Source of the DNA: DAOUBP01 sp034432655 | Lineage (GTDB): Bacteria > Chloroflexota > Anaerolineae > CG2-30-64-16 | Assembly: GCA_034432655.1 (NCBI GenBank) | Contig: DAOUBP010000083.1 | Location: 4,584 to 68,583, forward strand | Reading direction: 5' to 3' | DNA length: 64,000 nucleotides | In this document: positions 43,732 through 51,564 of the stretch, one piece after another | Layout of the letters: each line of letters opens with the position of its first letter | How positions within the stretch are numbered: the stretch's first letter is position 1 | Position numbers and translations under genes: made by a program | Notes under the pieces: generated by a model | Database searches by the model: none | Told to the model about the DNA's origin: nothing | The model's input: the letters and a program-made list of their open reading frames with translations, nothing else

Positions 43732-43760
43732 TGGACTTCTGCTGCTGATTCCACTACAAT
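43732..43760 (+). promoter_or_regulatory. Candidate promoter of glnA
   Basis: TGGACT (43732-43737) and TACAAT (43755-43760) are 17 bases apart, 77 bases before the ATG. The -35 match is modest. Confidence 0.45.
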
Positions 43761-43836
43761 GACCATTGGCGTCGGGGCCGCACAGTGTCCTGGCGCCGAT
43801 TTCGTTTGTAAACAACCCTGAAAGGAGCTTCCTCTC

Positions 43837-45252
43837 ATGCCCAAGACCATCGCCGACGTGCTTGCCATGGCTGCCAAGGTCCAGATGGTGGACCTGCGCT
43901 TCACCGACCTGCCCGGCGTCTGGCAGCATTTCAGCATCCCGGCGCGCGAACTGACCGAAGAACTATTTGAAGAGGGCATCGGTTTTGACGGGTCATCCAT
44001 CCGCGGCTTCAAAGAGATCCACGAGTCGGACATGCTTCTGATGCTCGACCCCAGCACCGCGTTCCTGGATCCCATCTACGAAGTGCCCACTCTGGCCATC
44101 ATTTGCGATGTGTATGACCCCATCACGCGGGAACCCTACCTGCGTGACCCGCGCTACATCGCCCGCCGGGCCGAAAACTACCTGAAACAGACCGGCATCG
44201 CCGACACCGCCTATTTCGGCCCTGAACCGGAATTCTTCATCTTCAGCGATGTGCGCTACGGCGGCGGGACGAATGAGGCCTTCTATCATATTGACAGCCC
44301 GGAGGGCTGGTGGAACAGCGGCAAGGACTTGCGGCCGAATTACGGCGGCCAGATCGCGCCGAAACGGGGCTACTTCCCCACCCCGCCAGCCGACACGCTT
44401 CAAGACGTGCGCAGCAAGATCGTGCTGGCCATCGAGGGCGCAGGCATCCCGGTAGAGGTGCACCATCACGAGGTGGCCACAGCCGGCCAGTGCGAGATTG
44501 ACATGCGCTTCGACACCCTTACCCGCATGGCCGACAACGTGATGATCTACAAATATATGGTGAAGAACGTGGCGCGGCAAAACGGCCTGACTGCCACCTT
44601 CATGCCCAAGCCCCTGTTCGGCGACAACGGCAGCGGGATGCACGTGCATCAGAGCCTGTGGAAGGCGGGCAAGAACGTCTTCTACGATGAAGCCGGCTAC
44701 GCACAGCTCTCGGACACGGCCAAATACTACATCGGCGGCCTGCTGAAGCACGCGCCGGCCTTGCTGGCCCTGGTGGCGCCTACCACCAACTCCTATCGCC
44801 GGCTGGTGCCCGGCTTCGAGGCCCCGGTCAACCTGGCCTACTCACAGCGCAACCGCTCGGCCATCTGCCGCATCCCGGTTTACTCCAAGAGCCCAAAGGC
44901 AAAGCGGATCGAGTTCCGTGCGCCCGATCCGGCCTGCAACCCGTATCTGTGCTTCGCGGCCCTGCTGATGGCCGGCCTGGACGGCATCCAGAACCGTATT
45001 GACCCGGGCGAACCGATGGACAAAGACCTTTACGGCCTGCCCCCGGAAGAAGCGAAGCTGATCAAACAGGTACCCGGCTCCCTGGATGCGGTATTGGTGG
45101 CCCTGGAAATGGACCACGAGTTCCTGCTGAAGGGAGATGTGTTCACCGAGGACATGCTGAAGACCTATATCGCGTACAAGCGTGAGGCGGAGGTGGATCC
45201 GATCCGCATGCGACCGCACCCGCACGAGTTCACGCTCTATTACGACGCCTGA
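43837..45252 (+). CDS. glnA: Glutamine synthetase type I
   Basis: The 471-residue dodecameric enzyme makes glutamine from glutamate, ammonia and ATP. Visible signatures are FDGSSIRGF, the metal/ATP motifs MPKPLFGDNGSGMHVHQS and NRSAICRIP, and LVAPTTNSYRRLVPGFEAP. The adenylylation site is intact: Tyr399 in DKDLYGLPPEE, matching Tyr397 of E. coli. This agrees with the GlnE-type gene just upstream. ATG 43837 follows AAAGGAG. A strong terminator lies at 45308. Confidence 0.98.
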   Translation: MPKTIADVLAMAAKVQMVDLRFTDLPGVWQHFSIPARELTEELFEEGIGFDGSSIRGFKEIHESDMLLMLDPSTAFLDPIYEVPTLAIICDVYDPITREPYLRDPRYIARRAENYLKQTGIADTAYFGPEPEFFIFSDVRYGGGTNEAFYHIDSPEGWWNSGKDLRPNYGGQIAPKRGYFPTPPADTLQDVRSKIVLAIEGAGIPVEVHHHEVATAGQCEIDMRFDTLTRMADNVMIYKYMVKNVARQNGLTATFMPKPLFGDNGSGMHVHQSLWKAGKNVFYDEAGYAQLSDTAKYYIGGLLKHAPALLALVAPTTNSYRRLVPGFEAPVNLAYSQRNRSAICRIPVYSKSPKAKRIEFRAPDPACNPYLCFAALLMAGLDGIQNRIDPGEPMDKDLYGLPPEEAKLIKQVPGSLDAVLVALEMDHEFLLKGDVFTEDMLKTYIAYKREAEVDPIRMRPHPHEFTLYYDA

Positions 45253-45275
45253 CAGTAACGCAGCCCCGCCCTTTC

Positions 45276-45304
45276 TTGGCTGAAACTGATCTTTATACGA
45301 TAAT
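45276..45304 (+). promoter_or_regulatory. Candidate promoter of the hslO operon
   Basis: TTGGCT (45276-45281) and GATAAT (45299-45304) are 17 bases apart. The glnA terminator hairpin begins only four bases after the -10, so transcripts from here would start inside or just before it. Confidence 0.45.
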
Positions 45305-45307
45305 TGG

Positions 45308-45337
45308 AACCGGGTCTCGTGCAGAGGCCCGGTTTTT
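45308..45337 (+). terminator. Intrinsic terminator of glnA
   Basis: AACCGGGTCT and AGAGGCCCGGTT pair with one bulge across a five-base loop, followed by TTTTTG. It stands 55 bases after glnA and 20 bases before the Hsp33 start. Confidence 0.85.
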
Positions 45338-45356
45338 GTTAGCCTGGGAGAGCGGT

Positions 45357-46235
45357 ATGAGCGACATCATGGTACGGGTGATCGCCAAAGGGGCCGGGGT
45401 GCGCGGCCTGGCCTGTGTGACCACGGAAACGGTGCGCGAGTCGGTGCGTCGCCACGCTGCGTATCCCGTGGCGGCTGCGGCCTTGGGCTACGGATTGACG
45501 GCCGGCGTCCTGCTCGGCGGGCTGTTGAAGGTGCAGGAGCGGGTGGCGCTCAAGCTGGAGGCGGACGGCCCACTGCGCAAGATGGTGGTGGAGGCGGATG
45601 CCTATGGCCATGTGCGTGGCTACGTGGCGGTGCCCGACGCACCTTCGCCGGAGAGCCTGGATCGCGCCGCGGTGGCCGCGGCCCTGGGCCGTCAGGGGCT
45701 GTTGACGGTGGTCAAAGACCTGCGCGTCCGTGACCTCTATCGCAGCGTGGTCTCCTTGGAGGGCGCCGAGCTGGCGCGCGAGATCGAGAACTACCTGAAC
45801 AGGTCCGAACAGATCCCCTCTCTGGTAGAGATCGGGGTGGCAATGGACGACAATCGGGAAGTGCAAGCGGCCGGCGGAGTCCTGGTCCAAAGCCTGCCGG
45901 GCAGCGGCCCGGGGGTGCTGGCGCCGTTCGCCGCCCGCCTGGCGGGCCAACCGCCGCTGGAAGCCCAGCTGGCCCAGGGCGCAACGCCGGATGAGATCGT
46001 GATGCGCCTCTTCGGCGACACCCCGTACGAAGTGCTGGAACGGCGCCTGGTCTCGTTCCGCTGCACCTGCAGTTGGGAACGTTCACGGCAGGCGCTGAAG
46101 ATGCTGGACCGCGCCGACCTGCTGGCCCTGCTGGCCGACGGCGAGGCTACCGTGGACTGCCATTTCTGTTACGCCCGCTATCGGTTCACCCGGGACGACC
46201 TGGAGGCGATCCTGCAAGAGGTGAGCAGCACATGA
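45357..46235 (+). CDS. hslO: Redox-regulated chaperone Hsp33
   Basis: A 292-residue cytoplasmic holdase activated by oxidative stress. The C-terminal zinc switch is complete: Cys236 and Cys238 in FRCTCSWERS, Cys268 and Cys271 in CHFC. The N-terminal domain contains GLACVTTETV and ALGYGLTAGVLLGGLLK. ATG 45357 follows GGGAG; the frame open from 45276 passes through the terminator and is not used. It overlaps the next gene by four bases (ATGA), so it is probably translated together with the histidine kinase. Confidence 0.95.
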   Translation: MSDIMVRVIAKGAGVRGLACVTTETVRESVRRHAAYPVAAAALGYGLTAGVLLGGLLKVQERVALKLEADGPLRKMVVEADAYGHVRGYVAVPDAPSPESLDRAAVAAALGRQGLLTVVKDLRVRDLYRSVVSLEGAELAREIENYLNRSEQIPSLVEIGVAMDDNREVQAAGGVLVQSLPGSGPGVLAPFAARLAGQPPLEAQLAQGATPDEIVMRLFGDTPYEVLERRLVSFRCTCSWERSRQALKMLDRADLLALLADGEATVDCHFCYARYRFTRDDLEAILQEVSST

Positions 46236-48481
46236 TCGGCACAGCCAACCATTGTGATGGCTCTACGTTTGCGACGGCCCTTGCCCGCCTGCGCGACATC
46301 GGGGCGCGCATCAACCGCCTTGGGCAAAACGATCCCGACGCGCTCGACGCGACCCTGCGCCTGATCGTCGAGGGCGCGGCTGAGCTGCTCCCAAACGCCT
46401 GCGCTGTTCTTTACACCTATGATCAGAAGAGCAACGCCATCAATCCGGTATCACGCGTGGCAGCCGGGCCCAATGTGACTGCGTTGACGGGCGATCAGCC
46501 GCGGGAAAACGGCCTGGGCATGACCGCGCTGCGCGAACGGCGCCGCGTGCTCTCCTATGAGAAACCGACGCTGACGATCCACCCCGCCAAGCAGGCAGCC
46601 GGTGCCAGGGTGGTCGCCTGTCTGCCCTTGCTGATCGCCGAACAACCCCTGGGTATTCTTTATGTCTACTTAACTGAGGCGCGCGCTTTCGAGCCCTGGG
46701 AACTGCTGCTGCTGGACAATTTCGTCAACCTGGCGGCCCTGGCCCTTCATCATGCCGGACAGTTCAGCCATGTGCGCCGTGATCTGGCTCGTAAAGAGGA
46801 TGAGTTGACCCTGCTCCACCGCGCCGGGTTGCTCATCTCCTCGCGCAGCCGGCTGGAAGACACCCTGGAAGCGATCCTGAAAATGGCGCTGGAAGTGACG
46901 GGGGCGCGTTACGGCATCTTCCGACTGGTGGATCGCACACGTCAACATCTGGTGATGCGCGCGATCGCGGGGGACCGGCTGGGCCGGCCGGCCACCGAGG
47001 CGTTGCCGATTGATGCCACCAGCATCATGGGCTGGGTCGCTATGACGCGGCAGCCGCTGAACGTCCCCGATGTGCAACAACCGCCCTGGTCGGACATCTA
47101 TTACCCGCTGGATCACGCGTTGCAAATGCGTTCCGACCTGGCGGTGCCGCTGATCGGCGCTGGCGGCCGTCTGGAAGGGGTGTTGAACCTGGAAAGCCCA
47201 GAGGTGGCCGCGTTCAGCGAGGCCGATAGCCATCTGCTGCAGGCGCTCGCCAACCAGGCCGTCATCGCCATTCAGGAGGTGCGGCTGTTGGACGGCCTGC
47301 GCAAGACAGCGGAGCGCCTGCTCACTCAAGACACGCCAGCGGTGTTGGCACACCTGGTGGAGCTGGCATGTGATCTGATGAACGCCGCTGCGGGCGCCCT
47401 GTGGCGGGCGGAGCGAGGGAACCTGACCGTCGTTGCCGCCTGCTCTTACGACCGGCCGGAGGCTGACCTGGCAACGGTGCAACGCGCCTTGGAGGCCGGC
47501 GCGCCGTTCATCCACAAACGGCGCGCAGACGGCGCCGGGCACGACATCATGGTGGCCCCGGTGCCGGGAGAAAAGGATCACGGCCCGGTGGCTGCCTTCG
47601 TGATCCACCTGCCGGCCGGCCAGGAACCGCCGCCGGCGTCCTCCCTTCTGGCCAACGGCCATGAGACCGGGCCCTCCGAGTGGGACAAGAAGGTGCTGGG
47701 CATCCTGGCGCACTATGCGGGCCTGGCGTTAACAGCCGCCACCCAGCGCCAGGCATTGGCTCAGGCCCAAGAAGCGCGCGCCGTAGCCGAGACCTTCGCG
47801 GCCCTGGGTGATGTGGCCGCCAATGTGCTGCACCACCTGAACAACAAAGTCGGCACCATCCCGGTGCGCATCGAGGGCATTCAGGACAAATGCGCCGGGA
47901 TATTGGCAGCCAACCCGTATCTGGCGGCCAACCTGGCCGAGATCGAACGCGCAGCGCTGGATGCGCTCTCTGCGGTTCGAGAGCGCCTCTCGCTGTTGCA
48001 GCCCATCGAAGCCGGTCCGGTGTCTGTGGCGGACTGCGTGGCCGATGCCCTGGCCCAAGCGCGCCTGCCAACTGACATCCAGGTGACCACCTGCGGGCTG
48101 GAGGCCCTCCCGCCGGTGATCGCCGGCCGTAAGACCCTGGCGCTGGTGCTGGTGAACCTGCTCGAGAACGCGGCCGAGGCGATGAACGGCCAGGGCCACG
48201 TGCAGATCGGGGGCCGGACCGACGCCGGGTGGGTCGAGATCGGTGTGCGCGACGACGGACCGGGGATCCCGCCCGCGCTACAAACGCGCATCTTCGAGTT
48301 CAACTTCTCCTGGGTGCGCGGCAACCCACCGGGCGGTCAAGCGGCCAGGCACAGCAAGCTGGGGTTCGGCCTGTGGTGGGTGAAGACGGCAATGGCGCGC
48401 CTCGGCGGCACCATCGCCGTGGAAAGCAACGGCCGTGACGGTGCGGCTTTCCTGTTGCGGCTGCCCATGACCCGAGTGTGA
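46232..48481 (+). CDS. Soluble sensor histidine kinase with three GAF domains
   Basis: A 749-residue protein without membrane helices. Three GAF-like sensor domains are visible (about 45-180, 195-350 and 365-500), then a dimerisation segment with His534/His535 in VLHHLNNKVG and a HATPase domain with VLVNLLENAAEAM and DDGPGIP, followed by LGFGLWWVKTAMARLGG. The H-x-LNN phospho-site is the variant seen in many GAF and PAS kinases. GAF domains may bind cyclic nucleotides, tetrapyrroles or redox ligands, and the ligand is unknown here. It starts by ATGA overlap with hslO and is followed two bases later by its likely response regulator. Confidence 0.92.
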   Translation: MIGTANHCDGSTFATALARLRDIGARINRLGQNDPDALDATLRLIVEGAAELLPNACAVLYTYDQKSNAINPVSRVAAGPNVTALTGDQPRENGLGMTALRERRRVLSYEKPTLTIHPAKQAAGARVVACLPLLIAEQPLGILYVYLTEARAFEPWELLLLDNFVNLAALALHHAGQFSHVRRDLARKEDELTLLHRAGLLISSRSRLEDTLEAILKMALEVTGARYGIFRLVDRTRQHLVMRAIAGDRLGRPATEALPIDATSIMGWVAMTRQPLNVPDVQQPPWSDIYYPLDHALQMRSDLAVPLIGAGGRLEGVLNLESPEVAAFSEADSHLLQALANQAVIAIQEVRLLDGLRKTAERLLTQDTPAVLAHLVELACDLMNAAAGALWRAERGNLTVVAACSYDRPEADLATVQRALEAGAPFIHKRRADGAGHDIMVAPVPGEKDHGPVAAFVIHLPAGQEPPPASSLLANGHETGPSEWDKKVLGILAHYAGLALTAATQRQALAQAQEARAVAETFAALGDVAANVLHHLNNKVGTIPVRIEGIQDKCAGILAANPYLAANLAEIERAALDALSAVRERLSLLQPIEAGPVSVADCVADALAQARLPTDIQVTTCGLEALPPVIAGRKTLALVLVNLLENAAEAMNGQGHVQIGGRTDAGWVEIGVRDDGPGIPPALQTRIFEFNFSWVRGNPPGGQAARHSKLGFGLWWVKTAMARLGGTIAVESNGRDGAAFLLRLPMTRV

Positions 48482-48482
48482 A

Positions 48483-49550
48483 ATGAACGAGCAACCGCCC
48501 CGCGCATTGATCGTTGAAGACAGCCCGGCCTGGCAGGACATCCTGGCCGAGATCCTGACCGATATGGGCCTGGCGGTGGATATCGCCCCGGACCTGCCCG
48601 CGGCCGTGGCCAGCCTCCGGGCAGCGCCGCACCGGCTGGCGGTCGTTGATCTTTCTTTGCGGCCCGATGACGAACGCAACCGCGATGGCCTGGAGGTGCT
48701 GGAGGCCGTCCAACGGCTTGACCCGGGCTGCGTGGCGCTGCTGCTGACCGGCTACGCGACGGTGGAAATCGCGGTGGCCGCGCTGACCGGGTACCGCGCC
48801 CAAACGTGTTTGCGCAAAGAGACGTTTCGCCGCGCCGACTTTCGCCAGACCGTCCGCCAGCTGCTAGCGCTGCCCCCGCCCGCCCTTGCCACGGCGCCGG
48901 CCCCGGCCGCGCCCTCCCCGACCCCAGCAACCGTCCCCGAACCGGCCAGGACGATCGGCCGGGCGCTGTTGGTGGAGGACGACGCAGGCTGGCGCCACAT
49001 CCTGGCCGAGCTGTTACGTGAGGCGGGGTATGTGGTGCGGGCCAGCCTCAGCTTTGGCGAAGCGCTGGGCCGCCTGCGCCGCGACCGGTTTGACCTGGCG
49101 GTGGTTGATCTGGCGCTGGCCAGCTCCACGGCGCCGGAGTCCAACCGGGATGGATTGCAGGTGCTGCGGGAGGCGCGCGTCGCCGGCATCCCGATGGTAG
49201 TCGTCAGTGGCCAGGCCACGACCCGGGAGATCGAGCGGCTGTACGACGAATTCGGCATATATGCGTACCTGGAGAAACAGCGCTTTGACCGGGACAGCTT
49301 CCTCGCTACCGTACGCGAAGCCTCTGCTGCCGGGCTGGAGGAAAACGATATCGTTGCCCGCCTGACGCGGCGCGAACGCGCTGTGCTGGCGTTGTTGATG
49401 CGCGGCCTCACCAACAAGGGGATCGCGCAGGAGCTGACCATCTCCGAGAACACAGTCAAGCGCTACTTGAAATCCATCTTCGCGAAGCTGGGGGTAGATT
49501 CCCGCGCCGGTGCGGTGGCTGTAGCTTTGCGCAAGCAGACCGGAGGATAG
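48483..49550 (+). CDS. Response regulator with two receiver domains and LuxR-type HTH
   Basis: The 355-residue protein begins with receiver 1 (ALIVEDSPAW, phospho-Asp in VVDLSL, Lys in CLRKE), then a Pro/Ala linker (about 130-158), receiver 2 (ALLVEDDAGW, VVDLAL, LEKQRFD) and a C-terminal LuxR/NarL HTH (LTRRERAVLALLMRGLTNKG, SENTVKRYLKSIFAKLGV). Both receivers keep the phospho-Asp, so both may be phosphorylated. The partner kinase is the gene just upstream. Both receivers have an insertion with NRDGL after the phospho-Asp. It should control transcription, plausibly of the following secreted-protein gene. Confidence 0.93.
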   Translation: MNEQPPRALIVEDSPAWQDILAEILTDMGLAVDIAPDLPAAVASLRAAPHRLAVVDLSLRPDDERNRDGLEVLEAVQRLDPGCVALLLTGYATVEIAVAALTGYRAQTCLRKETFRRADFRQTVRQLLALPPPALATAPAPAAPSPTPATVPEPARTIGRALLVEDDAGWRHILAELLREAGYVVRASLSFGEALGRLRRDRFDLAVVDLALASSTAPESNRDGLQVLREARVAGIPMVVVSGQATTREIERLYDEFGIYAYLEKQRFDRDSFLATVREASAAGLEENDIVARLTRRERAVLALLMRGLTNKGIAQELTISENTVKRYLKSIFAKLGVDSRAGAVAVALRKQTGG

Positions 49551-49555
49551 GAACG

Positions 49556-51070
49556 ATGCAAAGGAATCGCCTGGCCAACCTGATGTGGTTGATCGCTGCT
49601 ACGGTTTGGGTGTGGAACAATGTTCTGGGTGGTTTCGTGTATCCTGCGCAAGGGACGAATGAAGCCATCACTGCGCAGAGGACGGCTTCAGCCGTCCCTG
49701 CGAAGATAGAAGGTTTGGATTGGCTGGAGCCGCAGGGCCTCAACATCGTGGACATGGTCGGGCAGGTTCCCGAAGCCGCGCTAGCCGGCATGGTCATCTC
49801 GGCCACGCCCGGCTATGGCATCCTGCGCTACCGATCGGGCCAGCGCAACGGCGACACCGTGATCATCACAGCAACGGCTTATCCACGCTTCGTGGTAGAT
49901 GGGACCTGGAACGGCTCGCTGCTGGGTTGTTTGGGCCAGCCGGCGAGAATTGACCAGCTCGGCTCCACAGCGCCGGCCGGCACGCTGCGCCTGTTTGACG
50001 GCACGCGCGACGTCACCCGCGAAGCCTCATTGTACCGGTATGTGCCCGCCGGCCATGTCAAACCGGCGCGCAACCCCGTTGAATCGGAAAGGCAAAACCT
50101 TTACCGCTATGACAAAACGCCGTTGCTCAGCAGCACTTTCACGCCGGACGGCCAGTTGATCCTGCCCGCCAACATGGGCTGCGAGCTCATCATCTCCTAC
50201 CGGGACTACCGCGAGCTGACCGCCGTCTTCACCCTTCAAGCGCCGCAAGTGGTGAATGTTGCGGTGTTGGGCAGCCAGGATTTCACCTTCCATTCCTACC
50301 TCGGGGTCGGCTACGCCGGCCACCTGACCTCATTGGTCAATCAATTGTACAGCGCTGGCTATCGCGGCCGCCATGAAAAGCTGCCGATGAACGTCCCGCC
50401 GGGCGCTGATTACTTCCTGCTGAACCTGGAACCCGCGCTGGCGGATCCGTTCACCGCTTTCCCGGGCAATCCGCGCGCCAACGTAGACCGGCCGATGACG
50501 GGCACCTATCGCTTCGTCACCGGGCCGGGCCTGACCGTAGATCACGTCAACAGCATGGGGCTGCCCCTGTACAGTCACTGGCAGGATGCGGACCAAAGCA
50601 CAGGCCAGTACCTGACATACGCCAGGCAAGCGACCCTGTTTGCCGTGCCCGAATATTTCCTGCCTACGGGGATACCCTACCAGGCATGCATGACCGACGG
50701 CGGGTGCCCGCGTGATCTGCTGGAGCGAGTCTACAGCACTCCCATGACCATGCGCGTGCATTATTTGCGGGTCGAGCGGATCAGCGCAGCCCTGCAACGC
50801 TATGCCACGCAGATGGTGGGCCCTGCCTGGCACCCGACGAGCACCGCCACCGCCCCTGGGGCCGAATTCGAGCCGGCTGCCGGCCGCTTCAGCCCTCTGC
50901 CGACTGCAACGGCCACGCCGCCCGCGCTCACCAGACGGCTGATGCTGCCCTTCATCAGCATGCACAACCCGGTGCCCCCGGATGACCCAACCGGCTGCAG
51001 CGCCCTGGGCGGCTGTGGCTGGTTCACACCCGACGGCCGCATGGTAGACTACATCCCCGTCGGGCAATAA
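49556..51070 (+). CDS. Secreted protein of unknown function downstream of a two-component pair
   Basis: A 504-residue protein with an N-terminal signal peptide or anchor (ANLMWLIAATVWVWNNVLGG), then a long extracytoplasmic region without membrane helices. It is rich in Tyr, Gly, Pro and Thr, with several cysteines and a Pro/Thr-rich linker near residue 420 before a short Cys-containing end (CSALGGCGW). I recognise no domain. ATG 49556 follows GGAGGATAGG, five bases after the response regulator stop, so the four genes hslO-kinase-regulator-this form one unit. Codons for residues about 40-49 lie within a perfect palindrome (see findings). Confidence 0.65.
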   Translation: MQRNRLANLMWLIAATVWVWNNVLGGFVYPAQGTNEAITAQRTASAVPAKIEGLDWLEPQGLNIVDMVGQVPEAALAGMVISATPGYGILRYRSGQRNGDTVIITATAYPRFVVDGTWNGSLLGCLGQPARIDQLGSTAPAGTLRLFDGTRDVTREASLYRYVPAGHVKPARNPVESERQNLYRYDKTPLLSSTFTPDGQLILPANMGCELIISYRDYRELTAVFTLQAPQVVNVAVLGSQDFTFHSYLGVGYAGHLTSLVNQLYSAGYRGRHEKLPMNVPPGADYFLLNLEPALADPFTAFPGNPRANVDRPMTGTYRFVTGPGLTVDHVNSMGLPLYSHWQDADQSTGQYLTYARQATLFAVPEYFLPTGIPYQACMTDGGCPRDLLERVYSTPMTMRVHYLRVERISAALQRYATQMVGPAWHPTSTATAPGAEFEPAAGRFSPLPTATATPPALTRRLMLPFISMHNPVPPDDPTGCSALGGCGWFTPDGRMVDYIPVGQ

Positions 51071-51093
51071 GGCAACCCCCTCGCGAAGTTGCC
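51071..51093 (+). terminator. Hairpin after the secreted-protein gene
   Basis: GGCAAC (51071-51076) and GTTGCC (51088-51093) pair across a degenerate loop, starting at the base after the stop codon. It resembles a decayed copy of the hairpins at 12339 and 20686. Confidence 0.4.
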
Positions 51094-51103
51094 CTACAAG
51101 GAT

Positions 51104-51132
51104 TTGACAATCAGAAACATGTCTGGTATAAG
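51104..51132 (+). promoter_or_regulatory. Promoter of the trp operon
   Basis: A perfect TTGACA (51104-51109) and TATAAG (51127-51132) are 17 bases apart, placing the start at about 51139, at the head of the T-box leader. Confidence 0.85.
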
Positions 51133-51138
51133 CAGTAC

Positions 51139-51513
51139 ACAATTGAAGAAGCGTATCTCCAAAAGCTTTGAAGAGGGCGAGTAGGCGTCGGGTGACCGGC
51201 CCAGAGAGCGGGGGACAGGTGAGAGCCCCGTGCGCGCACCGACGTTGAATGGACCTCAGAGCTGCAGGGTGAACAGGTTGCACAGCGAAGTGTGCCCTCA
51301 GTAGCCTGCGCCGGAGCTGCCACCGTTATCAAGGCAAAGAGTATAAACAGCGCGTCGAAGGCGCTGCTGTCGTACTCGACAGAGTGAGGCTGGCATCATA
51401 CCCGTCGTCATCACGACGGGTATTTTTGTATCTGCAGACCTGCCGCCGGCCTAACCAGGGTGGCACCGCGGGAAGCCCCTCTCCCGTCCCTGTGGACAGG
51501 AGAGGGGCTTTTT
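51139..51513 (+). promoter_or_regulatory. Tryptophan T-box riboswitch leader
   Basis: The leader contains the T-box core AGGGTGGCACCGCGGG (51457-51472), which pairs with uncharged tRNA acceptor ends. Stem I is recognisable by the AGTA motif near 51180, the conserved CCAGAGAGCGG loop (51201-51211) and the specifier segment GAATGGACC, with UGG (Trp) at 51250-51252. The regulated terminator follows: AGCCCCTCTCC (51474-51484) with GGAGAGGGGCT (51499-51509), then TTTT. When tRNA-Trp is uncharged it should form the antiterminator and allow trpE transcription. A separate 11-bp hairpin with a U5 run at 51398-51427 is probably stem III but is itself terminator-like. Confidence 0.92.
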
Positions 51514-51564
51514 GTCAATCCTGAACCGGCCCCCCAGCCGGGGCCACAGCTGCGGAGGTCACCC

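Noticed and set aside
42316..43929. A minus-strand frame of 537 codons opposite the glnE C-terminal half
   Set aside because: It runs across the glnE stop and the glnA start, and its product has no motif.
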